Shown here piece by piece: positions 18,965-27,847 of a stretch of DNA of 64,000 nt. Made by a program: the position numbers and the translations under genes. Where the stretch lies: the NCBI RefSeq assembly GCF_000768315.1, contig NZ_AQQX01000014.1, positions 19,067 through 83,066 of the forward strand, in the 5' to 3' direction. The stretch's first letter is position 1; each line of letters begins with the position of its first letter. Source of the DNA: Pseudooceanicola atlanticus (lineage in GTDB: Bacteria > Pseudomonadota > Alphaproteobacteria > Rhodobacterales > Rhodobacteraceae). The notes under the pieces are model-generated. The model had not been told where the DNA came from. It saw nothing but the letters and a program-made list of their open reading frames with translations, and ran no database searches.

Positions 18965-19956
18965 CGCCGCAGCCTTTCCAGGATTTCCGGGGTCGGTGCG
19001 GGCAGGTCACCTTTGATCCGGGCCGCAATCCCGGCCAGCGCTGGATGATCGAGGTTGCGCATCAGATGATCCCAGACGCGCGGGATCAGGTCGACGTAAT
19101 GGGCTTTGCGGTCACGCCGCGACAGGCGCGCGAAAACACCAAGGATCCTCAGGTTCCGCTGCGCACCGAGGACGTGAAAACTGCGTTCGAAAGCTGCGGC
19201 CTCCTGTCCCGTCTCCGCCGCATAATAGCGGATCATCGCATCGCGCGTATCGGCGGACACATCGCGCCGCGCATCCATGAGGAGAGAGACGAGGTCATAG
19301 GACCGATCCCCCAGCATCGCATCCTGAAAATCCAGTTGTCCGACCCGTGCGGCCCCGTCCCGGTCGGGCAGCCAGAGCAGGTTTTCGGCGTGGTAATCGC
19401 GCAGGATCGTGACCGAGCATTCGGCGTTTTCAGCCAGAACAGGCTCGAATTTGGCACCAAAGGCGGCTTTTGCCTCGGGGTCTGGACCAAGGCTTTCGGC
19501 AAGGTACCAATCATAGGCCAGCGTGCTGAGTTCGGTCATGCGGGAGGGATCATAGGCCTCCAGCCCGGCCATCGGCGCGGCGCGGTGCAGCTGGATCAGC
19601 GCGTCGGTCGCCGCGGCATAAAGCGGTTGTTCAAGCGTCTCGTCCCGCTCCAGTACGCGGGCGAACAGGTCGTCGCCCAGATCCTCAATCAGGAGGAACC
19701 CCGCCTCGGTATCCGCGGCTATGATCCGCGGGGCCGATAACCCGATCCCGGTCAGGTATTCCGCCACTGCGACAAAGGGCCGGACGTCCTCGCCCTTTTC
19801 CGGCGGTGCGTCCATCAACACGGCGCTGTCGCGGCCAAGGGTCAGCCGGTCATACCGCCGGTTGGAGGCATCGCCGGCCAGTTTCGCCCGCCGGGCCATC
19901 GCCCAGTCGGTGCCCGCCAGGAAAGCGTCGATCTGTTGGTCCCGCATGTCAGGCAT
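18961..19956 (-). CDS. amgK: N-acetylmuramate/N-acetylglucosamine kinase AmgK-like phosphotransferase
   Basis: A 331-aa aminoglycoside-phosphotransferase-fold kinase. Motifs are LAGDASNRRYDRL (glycine-rich loop), FLLIEDLGDDLFARVL, the catalytic loop LRDYHAENLLWLP, and GQLDFQDAMLGDRSYDL with the metal-binding Asp. In Pseudomonas and Caulobacter this enzyme phosphorylates the anomeric position of MurNAc and feeds MurU, the next gene here. I choose the ATG at 19956 (MPDMRDQQ), overlapping the tsaE stop by 8 bp; the ATG at 19947 is a possible alternative. Confidence 0.82.
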   Translation of the reverse strand: MPDMRDQQIDAFLAGTDWAMARRAKLAGDASNRRYDRLTLGRDSAVLMDAPPEKGEDVRPFVAVAEYLTGIGLSAPRIIAADTEAGFLLIEDLGDDLFARVLERDETLEQPLYAAATDALIQLHRAAPMAGLEAYDPSRMTELSTLAYDWYLAESLGPDPEAKAAFGAKFEPVLAENAECSVTILRDYHAENLLWLPDRDGAARVGQLDFQDAMLGDRSYDLVSLLMDARRDVSADTRDAMIRYYAAETGQEAAAFERSFHVLGAQRNLRILGVFARLSRRDRKAHYVDLIPRVWDHLMRNLDHPALAGIAARIKGDLPAPTPEILERLRR

Positions 19957-20422
19957 TCTGCGTCTCCGGCAGGCGATCGCGCCAGGCAGTGTCCGGCCCG
20001 GTCGCGGTGATCTCTCGTGTTTCGTCATCGACCGTCACGAATTGCAGGCGCAGCGCGTCTGCGGGCACGAGCGACCCAAGCCGGTCGGGCCATTCGATCA
20101 GGCAGATCGCCGTTTCAAAGGTCTCGTCCAGCCCCAATTCGATCACCTCGTCCGGAGATGTCAGACGGTAGAGGTCGGCATGCCAAATCTCGGCTTTTTC
20201 GGTGTCATAGGTCTGCACCAAGGTGAAGGTGGGCGAGGGCACATCCTCTGCCCAGCCAAGCATCGACTGGATCAGGCAACGGGCGAAATGGGTCTTGCCG
20301 GCGCCCACCGGACCTTCCAGCAGGATCTGGTCCCCGGGTTGCAGGATTGCGCCGAAAGCCTGTGCAAGCTCACCGGTTTCTTCGGGCGAACGGGTCACGT
20401 AAAGGCGGCGCGTGTCGGTCAT
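19949..20422 (-). CDS. tsaE: tRNA t6A37 synthesis ATPase TsaE
   Basis: A 157-aa P-loop ATPase that, with TsaB, TsaC and TsaD, makes threonylcarbamoyl-A37 on ANN-decoding tRNAs. Walker A is EGPVGAGKTHFAR near residue 36-48, then SPTFTLVQ, the metal-binding HADLYRL, and LIEWPDRL near the C-terminus. TsaD lies in another operon of this window (33.9-35.0 kb). Between tsaE and the upstream PAS gene there are 44 bp with a small hairpin CCGCTcgcaAGCGG near 20450. Confidence 0.93.
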   Translation of the reverse strand: MTDTRRLYVTRSPEETGELAQAFGAILQPGDQILLEGPVGAGKTHFARCLIQSMLGWAEDVPSPTFTLVQTYDTEKAEIWHADLYRLTSPDEVIELGLDETFETAICLIEWPDRLGSLVPADALRLQFVTVDDETREITATGPDTAWRDRLPETQNA

Positions 20423-20466
20423 GGGCCGACATTACCCGTCTCGAATCCGCTCGCAAGCGGAAGCTG

Positions 20467-22005
20467 TCAGTTGGCGGATTGGAACGACATCAGGTGCGTC
20501 TGCGTCATCACCCGAAAATGCGCCAGCGTCGCGCCGCCCTGAAGCGGTTTGAACTGGCAATCCACGGGCCTTCCGTCCCGCATGAGGATCGTCGCGTTCC
20601 AATCCGTGCGTTCCTCGAAGCCGACGACGAAGTCGCGGAAGTCGCCCCAGATCGGGTTCGGCTCTGACAGATCCTGCCAGTGGCGCGACACGTCGCTGAC
20701 ACTCATGTCCAGCGCGCTGGCCTCTTCGTTGACCTTCCACAATTTGCGGTAGGCCGGGTTGGTATAGCTGAGCATTCCCTGGGGCGAGAAAACCGCGATC
20801 GCATCATCCAGGGTTTCCATCACAGCCTGCGACAGGTCCAGCTGTTCGCGGAACCGTCGGGTCAGCGTGACCTCGGCGCTGATGTCTTCAAAGAGGAAGG
20901 CAACGGCACCGTTTGGATGCGGCCGACCGGTGACGCGGTAGGTGTTGCCCGATGTCAGCGTCCAGGTCTCCTGATACCGGCCATCCTCGGCCTTGGCGAT
21001 CAGATCGAGGATCTGATCCCGCCAGGAGGTGTAATTGCGCGGCTCCGGTAGGATCTTTTCGTCCCGCAGCTTGTCGAAGAAGGACAGAAAGCTTGGCCGC
21101 CCGGACAGGAATTCCGCGCTCAGCTCCGTCAAATCGATCAGGGCAGGGTTGAACAATGCCAGCTGCCGGTTCCGGTCGAATATGGCCAGCCCGATCGACA
21201 ATTGTGCGAAGGTTTTGGTTAAAGTTTGCACGAAAGTCCGCTGGGCCGCTTCGGCCTGAACGACGGCAGTGACATCCGTGGCATGGAATATGCAATGCCC
21301 GCCGTTTTGATCTTCTGAAACGTCGAACCATTGATCCTGGTCCTGGTCGGGGCGTTTTAATCGACACCGATGCTGTTCGCGATCCGCCAGGTTCTGCGAT
21401 CTGTCATTCAGGTCGAGAATGGGCCGGCCATCCGCGCGGGCCCCGCCGACCGCCGATTCCAGCTGCTGATAAGCGCGGTTCGACCAGGCAACGCGCCCGT
21501 CCGCATCGGTCATCCAAACGGGGTAAGGCGCGCTGTCGACCGCCCTTGCCAGCGTCTTCGTCTGATCCTTGCGATAGAGAGCGGCATGCGCTTCTCCGGC
21601 ATTTTCCGACCGACGATCGTTGATCCTGACAGTCAAAACCGCGCCCTGCCGGATGACATCCAGCGTGGCCACGTCGGTGGCGTCCTGCGCAACGAAACTA
21701 TGCGTACGCCCTGCATCAAGGGCGGTAAGGTTCTGGGGCAGCTTGGAAAACCGAAAGGCAAGGAAAGGGCGCAGGCCAGTTGGCGTGCCATCCCAGTCCT
21801 GGCTATCAAGAAGATTTCGCAAAGCGGGGTCGGCTTCTGAAATGCGGCCACGCGATACCCGGAGAAGCGCGGTCTTTTTCGAACGGGTCAGATCGCGTTG
21901 CTTATGTCGAACGCTCACTGCCAGGAAAAGGATGAACATTGCAGCCGTAGCTGTAGCGATACTCACCACCACAATCAGACTGATATCGAAGACCCCAAGC
22001 GTCAC
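20467..22005 (-). CDS. Membrane-anchored multi-PAS protein without a kinase domain
   Basis: A 512-aa protein. One membrane helix lies near the N-terminus (about 8-30, LIVVVSIATATAAMFILFLA), followed by a linker and at least three PAS-like units. These start near YPVWMTDADGRVAWSNRAYQ, shown as PVWMTDADGRVAWSN; LSIGLAIFDRNRQLALFNPA; and DDAIAVFSPQGMLSYTNPAY. The middle one resembles PAS_7. It ends about 100 residues after the last PAS with no HisKA, HATPase, GGDEF or EAL motif, so it may be a sensor that acts through protein contact. The start is GTG with a weak ribosome site. It follows regB on the same strand by 88 bp. Confidence 0.75.
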   Translation of the reverse strand: MTLGVFDISLIVVVSIATATAAMFILFLAVSVRHKQRDLTRSKKTALLRVSRGRISEADPALRNLLDSQDWDGTPTGLRPFLAFRFSKLPQNLTALDAGRTHSFVAQDATDVATLDVIRQGAVLTVRINDRRSENAGEAHAALYRKDQTKTLARAVDSAPYPVWMTDADGRVAWSNRAYQQLESAVGGARADGRPILDLNDRSQNLADREQHRCRLKRPDQDQDQWFDVSEDQNGGHCIFHATDVTAVVQAEAAQRTFVQTLTKTFAQLSIGLAIFDRNRQLALFNPALIDLTELSAEFLSGRPSFLSFFDKLRDEKILPEPRNYTSWRDQILDLIAKAEDGRYQETWTLTSGNTYRVTGRPHPNGAVAFLFEDISAEVTLTRRFREQLDLSQAVMETLDDAIAVFSPQGMLSYTNPAYRKLWKVNEEASALDMSVSDVSRHWQDLSEPNPIWGDFRDFVVGFEERTDWNATILMRDGRPVDCQFKPLQGGATLAHFRVMTQTHLMSFQSAN

Positions 22006-22093
22006 GAAATATACCCATTACGTTACACGTCCAGAGATTAACCGATTTAGTAAATAAATCATTAAGAATTGGATTTTTTGACGCCAAGTCGAG

Positions 22094-23488
22094 TCAGGAT
22101 TGGATCGGCTGGTTCTCACCATATCTCACCGGAGTGTCACCATCGCGGGCGTCGATCGTGCGGCGGGGCCAGACGACCTCGACCACGGCGCCGGTCCGTT
22201 CGGAGTTCTTCCCGAACCGTCCGTGATGATCCGGTCCATTGGCAAAGCTAAGCTCTGCGCCGGTCCGCTCCAGCAATGTCTTCGCGATGAACAGGCCAAG
22301 GCCCATGCCTTCATATCCTGGCCGCTGCGAGCCATCGTCACTGTATCGCCTGCGCCGCATGAATGGGTCCCCGATCCGCCCGATCACCTGCGGGGCATAG
22401 CCGCGCCCGTCATCCATGATGCGAATGGCGATCTGATCGTCGGACCATTGCGCCTCGACCCAGACATGCGCGGTCGAGAAATCGACGGCGTTCTGGATCA
22501 GGTTGCGCAGACCATGGATCAGTTCGGGCCGGCGCAGGATGCTGGGGGGCGGAGCGTCCTCCTCCTCTCCGGCGAATTCGAAATGGATTTGCTTGCCACG
22601 GTTCACATGCGGCTCTGCTGCTTCTTCGACGACCGTTGTCAGGGGGGCCTGGCGCAGGTGGAGGTCATCCTTCCCCGCCCGTCCCATGGAGCGCAGGATG
22701 TCGCGGCACCGGTCGGCCTGTTCCCGGATCAGCCGGGCATCCTCGGCCAGGTCGGGCCGGTCGTCCAACTCCTCCGCCAGCTCCGAGGATGTCAGCTTGA
22801 TCGTCGCGAGAGGCGTGCCAAGCTCATGCGCGGCGGCGGCGACGACACCCCCCAGATCGGTCAGCTTCTGCTCGCGCGCGAGCGCCAATTGCGTGGCTTG
22901 CAACGCGTCCGACATGGAGTGCAACTCGTTCGCGATCCAGCGGGAATAGATCCCGAGAAAGATGATGGCGATCACGATGGCAAGCCACTGGCCGAACAGG
23001 AAAACATCCGCGATCTGAAGGATGAACCCCTCGGACGTGCGCAGGGGCAGATGAAATTCGGTCAGCAGCGTGACCAGAAAGATCGCCACCGACCCCATAA
23101 AGAGCGTCGAACGCCCTGTCAGCGCCATGGCGGACACGGTCACGGGCCCCACCACGAGGATCGAGAACGGATTATGCAGACCGCCGGTCAGGTAGAGCAA
23201 CAGCGCCAGTTGCAGGAGGTCAAAGAGAACCATCAGCAGGTTCTCGGCTTCGGACAGGCGCTTGCTTTCGGGGAAGACGACGCTGGCGATCAGGTTGCCG
23301 ATGACAGAGGTCCCGACCACCAGGAAGCACATGCCGTATTCCAGGGAGAGGCCATAGACCTCTCGCGCGACCAGAAGCGCCGCTAGCTGACCGCTGATGG
23401 CGCCCCAGCGAAGCAGGATGATCGTGCGAAGACGGATCCAGTTGCCGCGCTCCTGGCCCTTGAGGACGTCGAAATTCGGTTCGGCCAT
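22094..23488 (-). CDS. regB: Redox-sensing histidine kinase RegB (PrrB)
   Basis: A 464-aa sensor kinase with about six membrane helices (residues 25-180), an H-box AAAAHELGTPLATIKL with phospho-acceptor His221, an N-box LIQNAVDFS, and G-boxes DDGRGYAP and GMGLGLFIAKTL. The quinone-binding heptapeptide GGLHNPF is at 102-108. Cys261 sits 40 residues after the H-box His, the same spacing as His225 to Cys265 in Rhodobacter capsulatus RegB, where it is a redox switch. Start at 23488 (MAEPNFDVL). It is divergent from senC-regA, the standard regBA layout controlling respiration, carbon fixation or photosynthesis genes. Confidence 0.95.
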   Translation of the reverse strand: MAEPNFDVLKGQERGNWIRLRTIILLRWGAISGQLAALLVAREVYGLSLEYGMCFLVVGTSVIGNLIASVVFPESKRLSEAENLLMVLFDLLQLALLLYLTGGLHNPFSILVVGPVTVSAMALTGRSTLFMGSVAIFLVTLLTEFHLPLRTSEGFILQIADVFLFGQWLAIVIAIIFLGIYSRWIANELHSMSDALQATQLALAREQKLTDLGGVVAAAAHELGTPLATIKLTSSELAEELDDRPDLAEDARLIREQADRCRDILRSMGRAGKDDLHLRQAPLTTVVEEAAEPHVNRGKQIHFEFAGEEEDAPPPSILRRPELIHGLRNLIQNAVDFSTAHVWVEAQWSDDQIAIRIMDDGRGYAPQVIGRIGDPFMRRRRYSDDGSQRPGYEGMGLGLFIAKTLLERTGAELSFANGPDHHGRFGKNSERTGAVVEVVWPRRTIDARDGDTPVRYGENQPIQS

Positions 23489-23578
23489 GGTCGCTCTGCG
23501 CTCACTTGTCCTGATTGAAACCCTGGGAATAATTGTTAGGTCTGCCGGCAAGTACACGCAATCGCCCAGAGGATTCCC

Positions 23579-24208
23579 ATGACCCGCATCTATGCCATCG
23601 TCGCCGCTGTTGCGATTATCCTTTTGACCGCAGGGGTTTGGGTCTTCACCGCCATGGGGCGCAACGACGATGTCTTTGCCCAGTGCCGGTCATCGGCGGT
23701 GGCCGGCGGGACAGGTCAGATCGGCGGGCCCTTCACCCTTGTGGACGAAACCGGGGCGACGGTCACTGACAAGGACGTGATCGACGAGCCGTCGCTGATC
23801 TATTTCGGCTACACCTACTGCCCTGACGTCTGCCCTTACGACATGGCCCGCAACGCAGAGGCCGTGACGATGCTGGAAGAACAGGGATATTCGGTGAAGC
23901 CCGTCTTCATCTCGATCGATCCGGAGCGCGACACGCCCGAGCAACTGGCTGATTTCACGGATTATCTTCACCCGCGCCTGGTGGGCCTGACCGGGTCGGC
24001 CGAGCAGATCAAGGCGGCAAGCCAGGCCTATCGGACCTACTACAAGAAGCAGGAGCCCGAGGATGGCGACGAGGATTATTACCTCGTGGACCATTCGACC
24101 TTTACCTATCTGACACTACCTGAAGAAGGGTTCGTGGAGTATTTCCGGCGTGATGAAACACCCGAGGCGATGGCCGAGAAGGTCGCCTGTTTCCTGGACG
24201 CCAGATAA
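23579..24208 (+). CDS. senC: SenC/Sco1 copper-binding protein
   Basis: A 209-aa membrane-anchored Sco family protein (PrrC/SenC). The N-terminal helix spans about 5-26. The thioredoxin-like domain has the copper-binding YCPDVCP (Cys81, Cys85) and the distal His172 in VDHSTF. Sco proteins deliver copper to cytochrome c oxidase. In Rhodobacter this one sits between regB and regA and affects RegB signalling. It is separated from the regB start by 90 bp of shared promoter region and from regA by 80 bp. Confidence 0.95.
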   Translation: MTRIYAIVAAVAIILLTAGVWVFTAMGRNDDVFAQCRSSAVAGGTGQIGGPFTLVDETGATVTDKDVIDEPSLIYFGYTYCPDVCPYDMARNAEAVTMLEEQGYSVKPVFISIDPERDTPEQLADFTDYLHPRLVGLTGSAEQIKAASQAYRTYYKKQEPEDGDEDYYLVDHSTFTYLTLPEEGFVEYFRRDETPEAMAEKVACFLDAR

Positions 24209-24288
24209 CGAACCCTGAATGTTTGACGCTACGCATGCGGCGGGATACAAACTGCTGACTGCGCAAGGAAATTCTGGAGGTCGATCGG

Positions 24289-24837
24289 ATGGCGGAAGAG
24301 CTTGATCTTGGCGAAGACAAGTCGCTGTTGTTGGTCGATGACGACGAAGCCTTCCTGAAGCGACTGGCTAAGGCCATGGAAAAGCGCGGTTTTCAGGTGG
24401 AGATGGCGGGATCGGTCGCGGCGGGCAAGGCCATCGCGACAGCGCGTCCCCCGGCCTATGCGGTCTGCGATCTGCGGCTTGAGGATGGCAACGGGCTGGA
24501 CGTTGTCGAAGTGCTGCGCGAGAAACGCCCCGACAGCCGGATCGTCGTTCTGACCGGTTATGGTGCGATTGCCACGGCGGTTGCGGCGGTCAAGATCGGG
24601 GCCACGGATTACCTCGCCAAACCCGCGGATGCCACTGATATCACGAATGCTTTGCTGGCTCGGGGGGATGAACTTCCGCCGCCGCCCGAGAACCCGATGA
24701 GCGCGGATCGCGTGCGCTGGGAACATATCCAGCGGGTCTATGAATTGTGCGATCGGAACGTGTCTGAAACCGCGCGTCGGCTGAACATGCACCGCCGGAC
24801 GCTTCAGCGGATCCTGGCAAAACGCAGCCCCCGTTAA
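24289..24837 (+). CDS. regA: Response regulator RegA (PrrA)
   Basis: A 182-aa response regulator. The receiver domain shows LLLVDDDEAF, the phosphorylation site Asp61 in VCDLRLEDGNGL, the switch threonine in VVLTGYG, and Lys in DYLAKPAD. A proline linker (ELPPPPENP) is followed by a Fis-type helix-turn-helix, RNVSETARRLNMHRRTLQRIL shown as NVSETARRLNMHRRTLQ, near-invariant among RegA proteins. It activates redox-responsive operons upon phosphorylation by RegB. It is directly followed by a four-unit 11-bp repeat. Confidence 0.96.
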   Translation: MAEELDLGEDKSLLLVDDDEAFLKRLAKAMEKRGFQVEMAGSVAAGKAIATARPPAYAVCDLRLEDGNGLDVVEVLREKRPDSRIVVLTGYGAIATAVAAVKIGATDYLAKPADATDITNALLARGDELPPPPENPMSADRVRWEHIQRVYELCDRNVSETARRLNMHRRTLQRILAKRSPR

Positions 24838-24852
24838 CCCACCGAACGGCAC

Positions 24853-24891
24853 GTCGGTATTGCGTCGGTATCCGGTCGGTATTGCGTCGGT
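24853..24891. repeat. Four GTCGGT units at exact 11-bp period (copy 1)
   Basis: GTCGGT occurs at 24853, 24864, 24875 and 24886, each followed by a five-base spacer (ATTGC, ATCCG, ATTGC). The element lies between the convergent stops of regA and the GNAT gene, 27 nt from the latter. A second copy with the same four units and spacing is at 57127. The 11-bp period is one helical turn, so it presents four sites on one face of DNA. The function is unknown. Confidence 0.9.
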
Positions 24892-24918
24892 GCGAAACGC
24901 GGTGCCGCGGACCGGCGG

Positions 24919-25401
24919 TTACAGGTCGTAACGCTTGAGGATCTTGTCGACCGTCGTGCCGTTGCCCAGGCGACAATCCCGGATGCGTCCGTAATCCTCG
25001 AACCCGCGGCTCTGGTAATAGGTCAGACCACTGGCATTGTCGGCGCGGATTTCCGCATTGATCCAGATGTAACCGGCAGCCTGCGCGGCATCCCTGGTCG
25101 CGGCGAAAAGCTTTGACCCGATCCCCAGACCCGTCTGTCCGACCCGGGCAAAGGTCGCGATCTGTCCGACCGGGTCTTCGTGATCGGGATGCGGTTCGAC
25201 CCATTGGAACCCCATCAACGTGCCCTCGTCATCTTCGGCCACATGCCAGAGCGAAAGGGGCCCATCGCCCATCTTGGCCCGCAACATGGCGGCGTCGGTC
25301 GGATTGGTCATGGCGGTGGTGCCGCCGATGGCGATCACTTCGTTCAACAGGTCGGACATGGCGCGGCAATCCATCGACCCGGCGCGGCGAACATGGATCA
25401 T
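24919..25401 (-). CDS. GNAT family N-acetyltransferase
   Basis: A 160-aa single-domain GNAT. It begins IHVRRAGSMDCRAMSDLLNEV (shown as IHVRRAGSMDCRAMSDL). The acetyl-CoA loop is seen as VGQTGLGIGSKLFAATRDAA (Q-T-G-L-G-I-G), and the last strand as LTYYQSRGFEDYGRI. Substrate unknown; the layout resembles phosphinothricin-like or small-amine acetyltransferases. It overlaps the HD-domain gene upstream by four bases. It is a different subfamily from the six GNATs at 57-60 kb but shares the downstream 11-bp repeat element with the last of them. Confidence 0.82.
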   Translation of the reverse strand: MIHVRRAGSMDCRAMSDLLNEVIAIGGTTAMTNPTDAAMLRAKMGDGPLSLWHVAEDDEGTLMGFQWVEPHPDHEDPVGQIATFARVGQTGLGIGSKLFAATRDAAQAAGYIWINAEIRADNASGLTYYQSRGFEDYGRIRDCRLGNGTTVDKILKRYDL

Positions 25402-25994
25402 GACATCAGCTCCAGCAATTCGGCATGACGGTTAGTAAAGTCGTTACGGACCTCGACCGGCGGGCGCAGGTCGATCCTGAGTCCCTCGATCACCTCCCGG
25501 TCCGGGCGGCCGAAGAACTTGTCCGCCTCGCCGATGGAGAACCCGGCGATCTGGGTCGCCTCCATCCAGGCAGAGATCTTGTCGGCCTTCTTGATCCTGC
25601 GCTTGAGCTGCGGTGCCGTGACGGCGGGCAGGCCGAAACGGATATGTATCGCGGCGGTCAGACGGTCGTCCAGTGCGCCGTAACCCGGCCCGACGGCGGC
25701 CTTCACCGGGGAAATCATGTCGCCGATCACGTATTCGGGTGCGTCATGTAGAAGCGCCGTCAGGCGGTCCGCCGGGGTCGCATCGGGGGTGATGCGGTGA
25801 AACAGCGCCTCGACCAGCAGGGAATGTTCCGCGACGGAATAGGCGTAATCGCCATAGGTCTGACCGTTCCACCGGGCCACGAAGGCCAGGCCATGGGCGA
25901 TATCCTCGATCTCGATATCCACCGGGGTCGGGTCCAGCAGGTCGAGCCTGCGCCCCGACAGCATGCGTTGCCACGCGCGTGCCTGTTTGGCCAT
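25398..25994 (-). CDS. HD-domain phosphohydrolase (YfbR-like)
   Basis: A 198-aa HD-domain protein. Metal ligands are visible in VAEHSLLV, LLHDAPEYVIGDM (the HD pair) and the later KADK-x-ISAWMEA stretch. This pattern fits YfbR-type 5'-nucleotidases and related hydrolases acting on deoxynucleoside monophosphates, but the substrate cannot be assigned here. The start is taken at MAKQARAWQRML (25994), as upstream in-frame codons lie in the non-coding leader of ahcY. Its stop overlaps the GNAT start (ATGA). Confidence 0.8.
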   Translation of the reverse strand: MAKQARAWQRMLSGRRLDLLDPTPVDIEIEDIAHGLAFVARWNGQTYGDYAYSVAEHSLLVEALFHRITPDATPADRLTALLHDAPEYVIGDMISPVKAAVGPGYGALDDRLTAAIHIRFGLPAVTAPQLKRRIKKADKISAWMEATQIAGFSIGEADKFFGRPDREVIEGLRIDLRPPVEVRNDFTNRHAELLELMS

Positions 25995-26334
25995 GAGTTG
26001 CTCCGTCTTTTTCGTGGGTTGGATACCGGGCTTTGCTGGCGCTGTCACCGGGAGTTGGGCGCCTGATGGCGGTTTTCGCGGCGCCCGAACCGGGCTGCGA
26101 TGCACGTTGAACCGACGGGCCAGTCACCGGGTCCCAGCGCTGGGGACAAGCATCGCATTCGCCGGGCATCTTGCACAGCTGTGGCTTTCGCAGGCCCGAG
26201 CGCACAAAAATTTCCCATCCGGTCTTTGTGAAAGTGCAACCTGGACAGGATAGAGGCGTATAAGGGCTGTGAGCTTGCTGTCTGTCGGGGCGGCTGGTAA
26301 CCCAAAGCCCGTGCGTCACAAAAAGGATCGTTTT
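25995..26334. other. 340-bp intergenic region upstream of ahcY
   Basis: This divergent gap holds no convincing gene. It must carry promoters for the HD-domain gene and for ahcY. A weak sigma-70-like pair on the + strand is TTGTGA at about 26224 and ATAGAG 18 bp later. AAGGA lies seven to ten bases before the ahcY start. The SAH riboswitch found ahead of ahcY in some other proteobacteria was looked for, but its conserved core is not recognisable. Confidence 0.4.
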
Positions 26335-27723
26335 ATGACCCAGGACTACGTCGTCAAAGATATCTCCCTCGCCGCGTTCGGCCGCAAGGAACTCGATATT
26401 GCGGAAACGGAAATGCCGGGGCTCATGTCCCTGCGGGAGGAGTATGGCGATAGCAAACCGCTGAAGGGCGCGCGCATCGTCGGGTCGCTGCACATGACGA
26501 TCCAGACCGCCGTGCTGATCGAAACGCTGGCTGCGCTGGGCGCCGATGTGCGCTGGGCTTCTTGCAACATCTTCTCGACCCAGGACCACGCTGCCGCGGC
26601 AATCGCCGAAGCGGGCATTCCGGTCTTCGCGATCAAGGGCCAGACCCTTGAGGAACATTGGGATTACCTGGACAAGTCCTTCATGTTCGAGGACGGCCCG
26701 AACATGATCCTGGACGATGGCGGCGATGCGACGCTGTACGTCCTGCTGGGGGCCCGCGCCGAAGCCGGCGAAGACGTGATCCCGGTTCCCTCCTCGGAAG
26801 AGGAAGAGGTGATCAAGAAGCAGATCGCCAAGAGGATGAAGGAATCCCCGGGCTGGTTCACCAAGGTGCGCGACCAGATCAAGGGCGTGTCCGAGGAAAC
26901 CACCACCGGCGTGAACCGCCTGTACCAGCTGGTCCGTGCCGGTCAGCTGCCTTTCCCGGCGATCAACGTGAACGACAGCGTCACCAAGTCGAAATTCGAC
27001 AACAAGTATGGCTGCAAGGAATCGCTGGTCGACGGTATCCGCCGCGCCACCGACACCATGATGGCCGGCAAGGTCGCCGTGGTCTGCGGTTATGGCGATG
27101 TGGGTAAAGGTTCGGCCGCGTCGCTGAAAGGGGCCGGTGCCCGTGTGATCGTGACCGAGATCGACCCGATCTGCGCCCTGCAGGCCGCCATGGACGGGTT
27201 CCAGGTCACGACGCTGGAAGACGTGATCGACACCGCCGATATCTTTGTCACCACCACCGGCAACAAGGACGTCATCCGGATCGAGCATATGCGCGCTATG
27301 AAGGACATGGCGATCGTCGGCAACATCGGCCACTTCGACAATGAAATCCAGGTCGCCGCGCTGAAGAACCACAAGTGGACCAACATCAAGGAACAGGTGG
27401 ACATGATCGAGATGCCGAACGGCAATCGCATCATCCTGCTGTCCGAAGGCCGTCTGCTGAACCTCGGCAACGCCACCGGCCACCCGTCCTTCGTGATGTC
27501 CGCGTCCTTCACCAACCAGGTCCTGGCCCAGATCGAGCTGTGGACCAAGGGCGACGAGTACAAGAACGAGGTCTACATCCTGCCCAAGCACCTGGACGAG
27601 AAAGTCGCCAGCCTGCACCTGGAGCGGATCGGCGTGAAACTGTCCAAGCTGGCGAAGGAACAGGCCGATTATATCGGTGTGTCGCCGGAAGGTCCGTTCA
27701 AGCCGGAGCATTACCGCTACTGA
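26335..27723 (+). CDS. ahcY: S-adenosylhomocysteine hydrolase
   Basis: A 462-aa AhcY, which splits S-adenosylhomocysteine into adenosine and homocysteine and so keeps SAM-dependent methylation running. The NAD-binding loop is [13 protein letters not shown], preceded by [19 protein letters not shown] (shown as [12 protein letters not shown]). Also visible are [27 protein letters not shown] and the C-terminal ending KPEHYRY that completes the neighbour active site. The length is that of the proteobacterial form. The start follows AAAAAGGATCG. A strong terminator follows the stop. Confidence 0.97.
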   Translation: MTQDYVVKDISLAAFGRKELDIAETEMPGLMSLREEYGDSKPLKGARIVGSLHMTIQTAVLIETLAALGADVRWASCNIFSTQDHAAAAIAEAGIPVFAIKGQTLEEHWDYLDKSFMFEDGPNMILDDGGDATLYVLLGARAEAGEDVIPVPSSEEEEVIKKQIAKRMKESPGWFTKVRDQIKGVSEETTTGVNRLYQLVRAGQLPFPAINVNDSVTKSKFDNKYGCKESLVDGIRRATDTMMAGKVAVVCGYGDVGKGSAASLKGAGARVIVTEIDPICALQAAMDGFQVTTLEDVIDTADIFVTTTGNKDVIRIEHMRAMKDMAIVGNIGHFDNEIQVAALKNHKWTNIKEQVDMIEMPNGNRIILLSEGRLLNLGNATGHPSFVMSASFTNQVLAQIELWTKGDEYKNEVYILPKHLDEKVASLHLERIGVKLSKLAKEQADYIGVSPEGPFKPEHYRY

Positions 27724-27753
27724 TCCATCGTCCTTCGGAACGACAGGAAGATT

Positions 27754-27786
27754 GGGCCGCCGGACATGGGTTCGGCGGCCCTTTTC
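27754..27786 (+). terminator. Rho-independent terminator of ahcY
   Basis: A perfect nine-base stem GGGCCGCCG (27754-27762) / CGGCGGCCC (27773-27781) is followed by TTTTCTTT, 30 bp after the ahcY stop codon. Confidence 0.9.
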
Positions 27787-27847
27787 TTTGCGATTGCCGT
27801 GTGGCGTGCGGGATGTGATATGCCGGGCCGACCAAGAGGAGGAACCG

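Noticed and set aside
22030..22066. TTAA-N7-TTTA-like sequence resembling a CtrA site upstream of the PAS gene
   Set aside because: One mismatch in a very AT-rich gap where TTAA occurs often; there is no second line of evidence.
26100..26334. SAH or SAM riboswitch ahead of ahcY
   Set aside because: I could not find the conserved core or pseudoknot partners of any SAM/SAH aptamer by eye; kept only as an unexplained leader.
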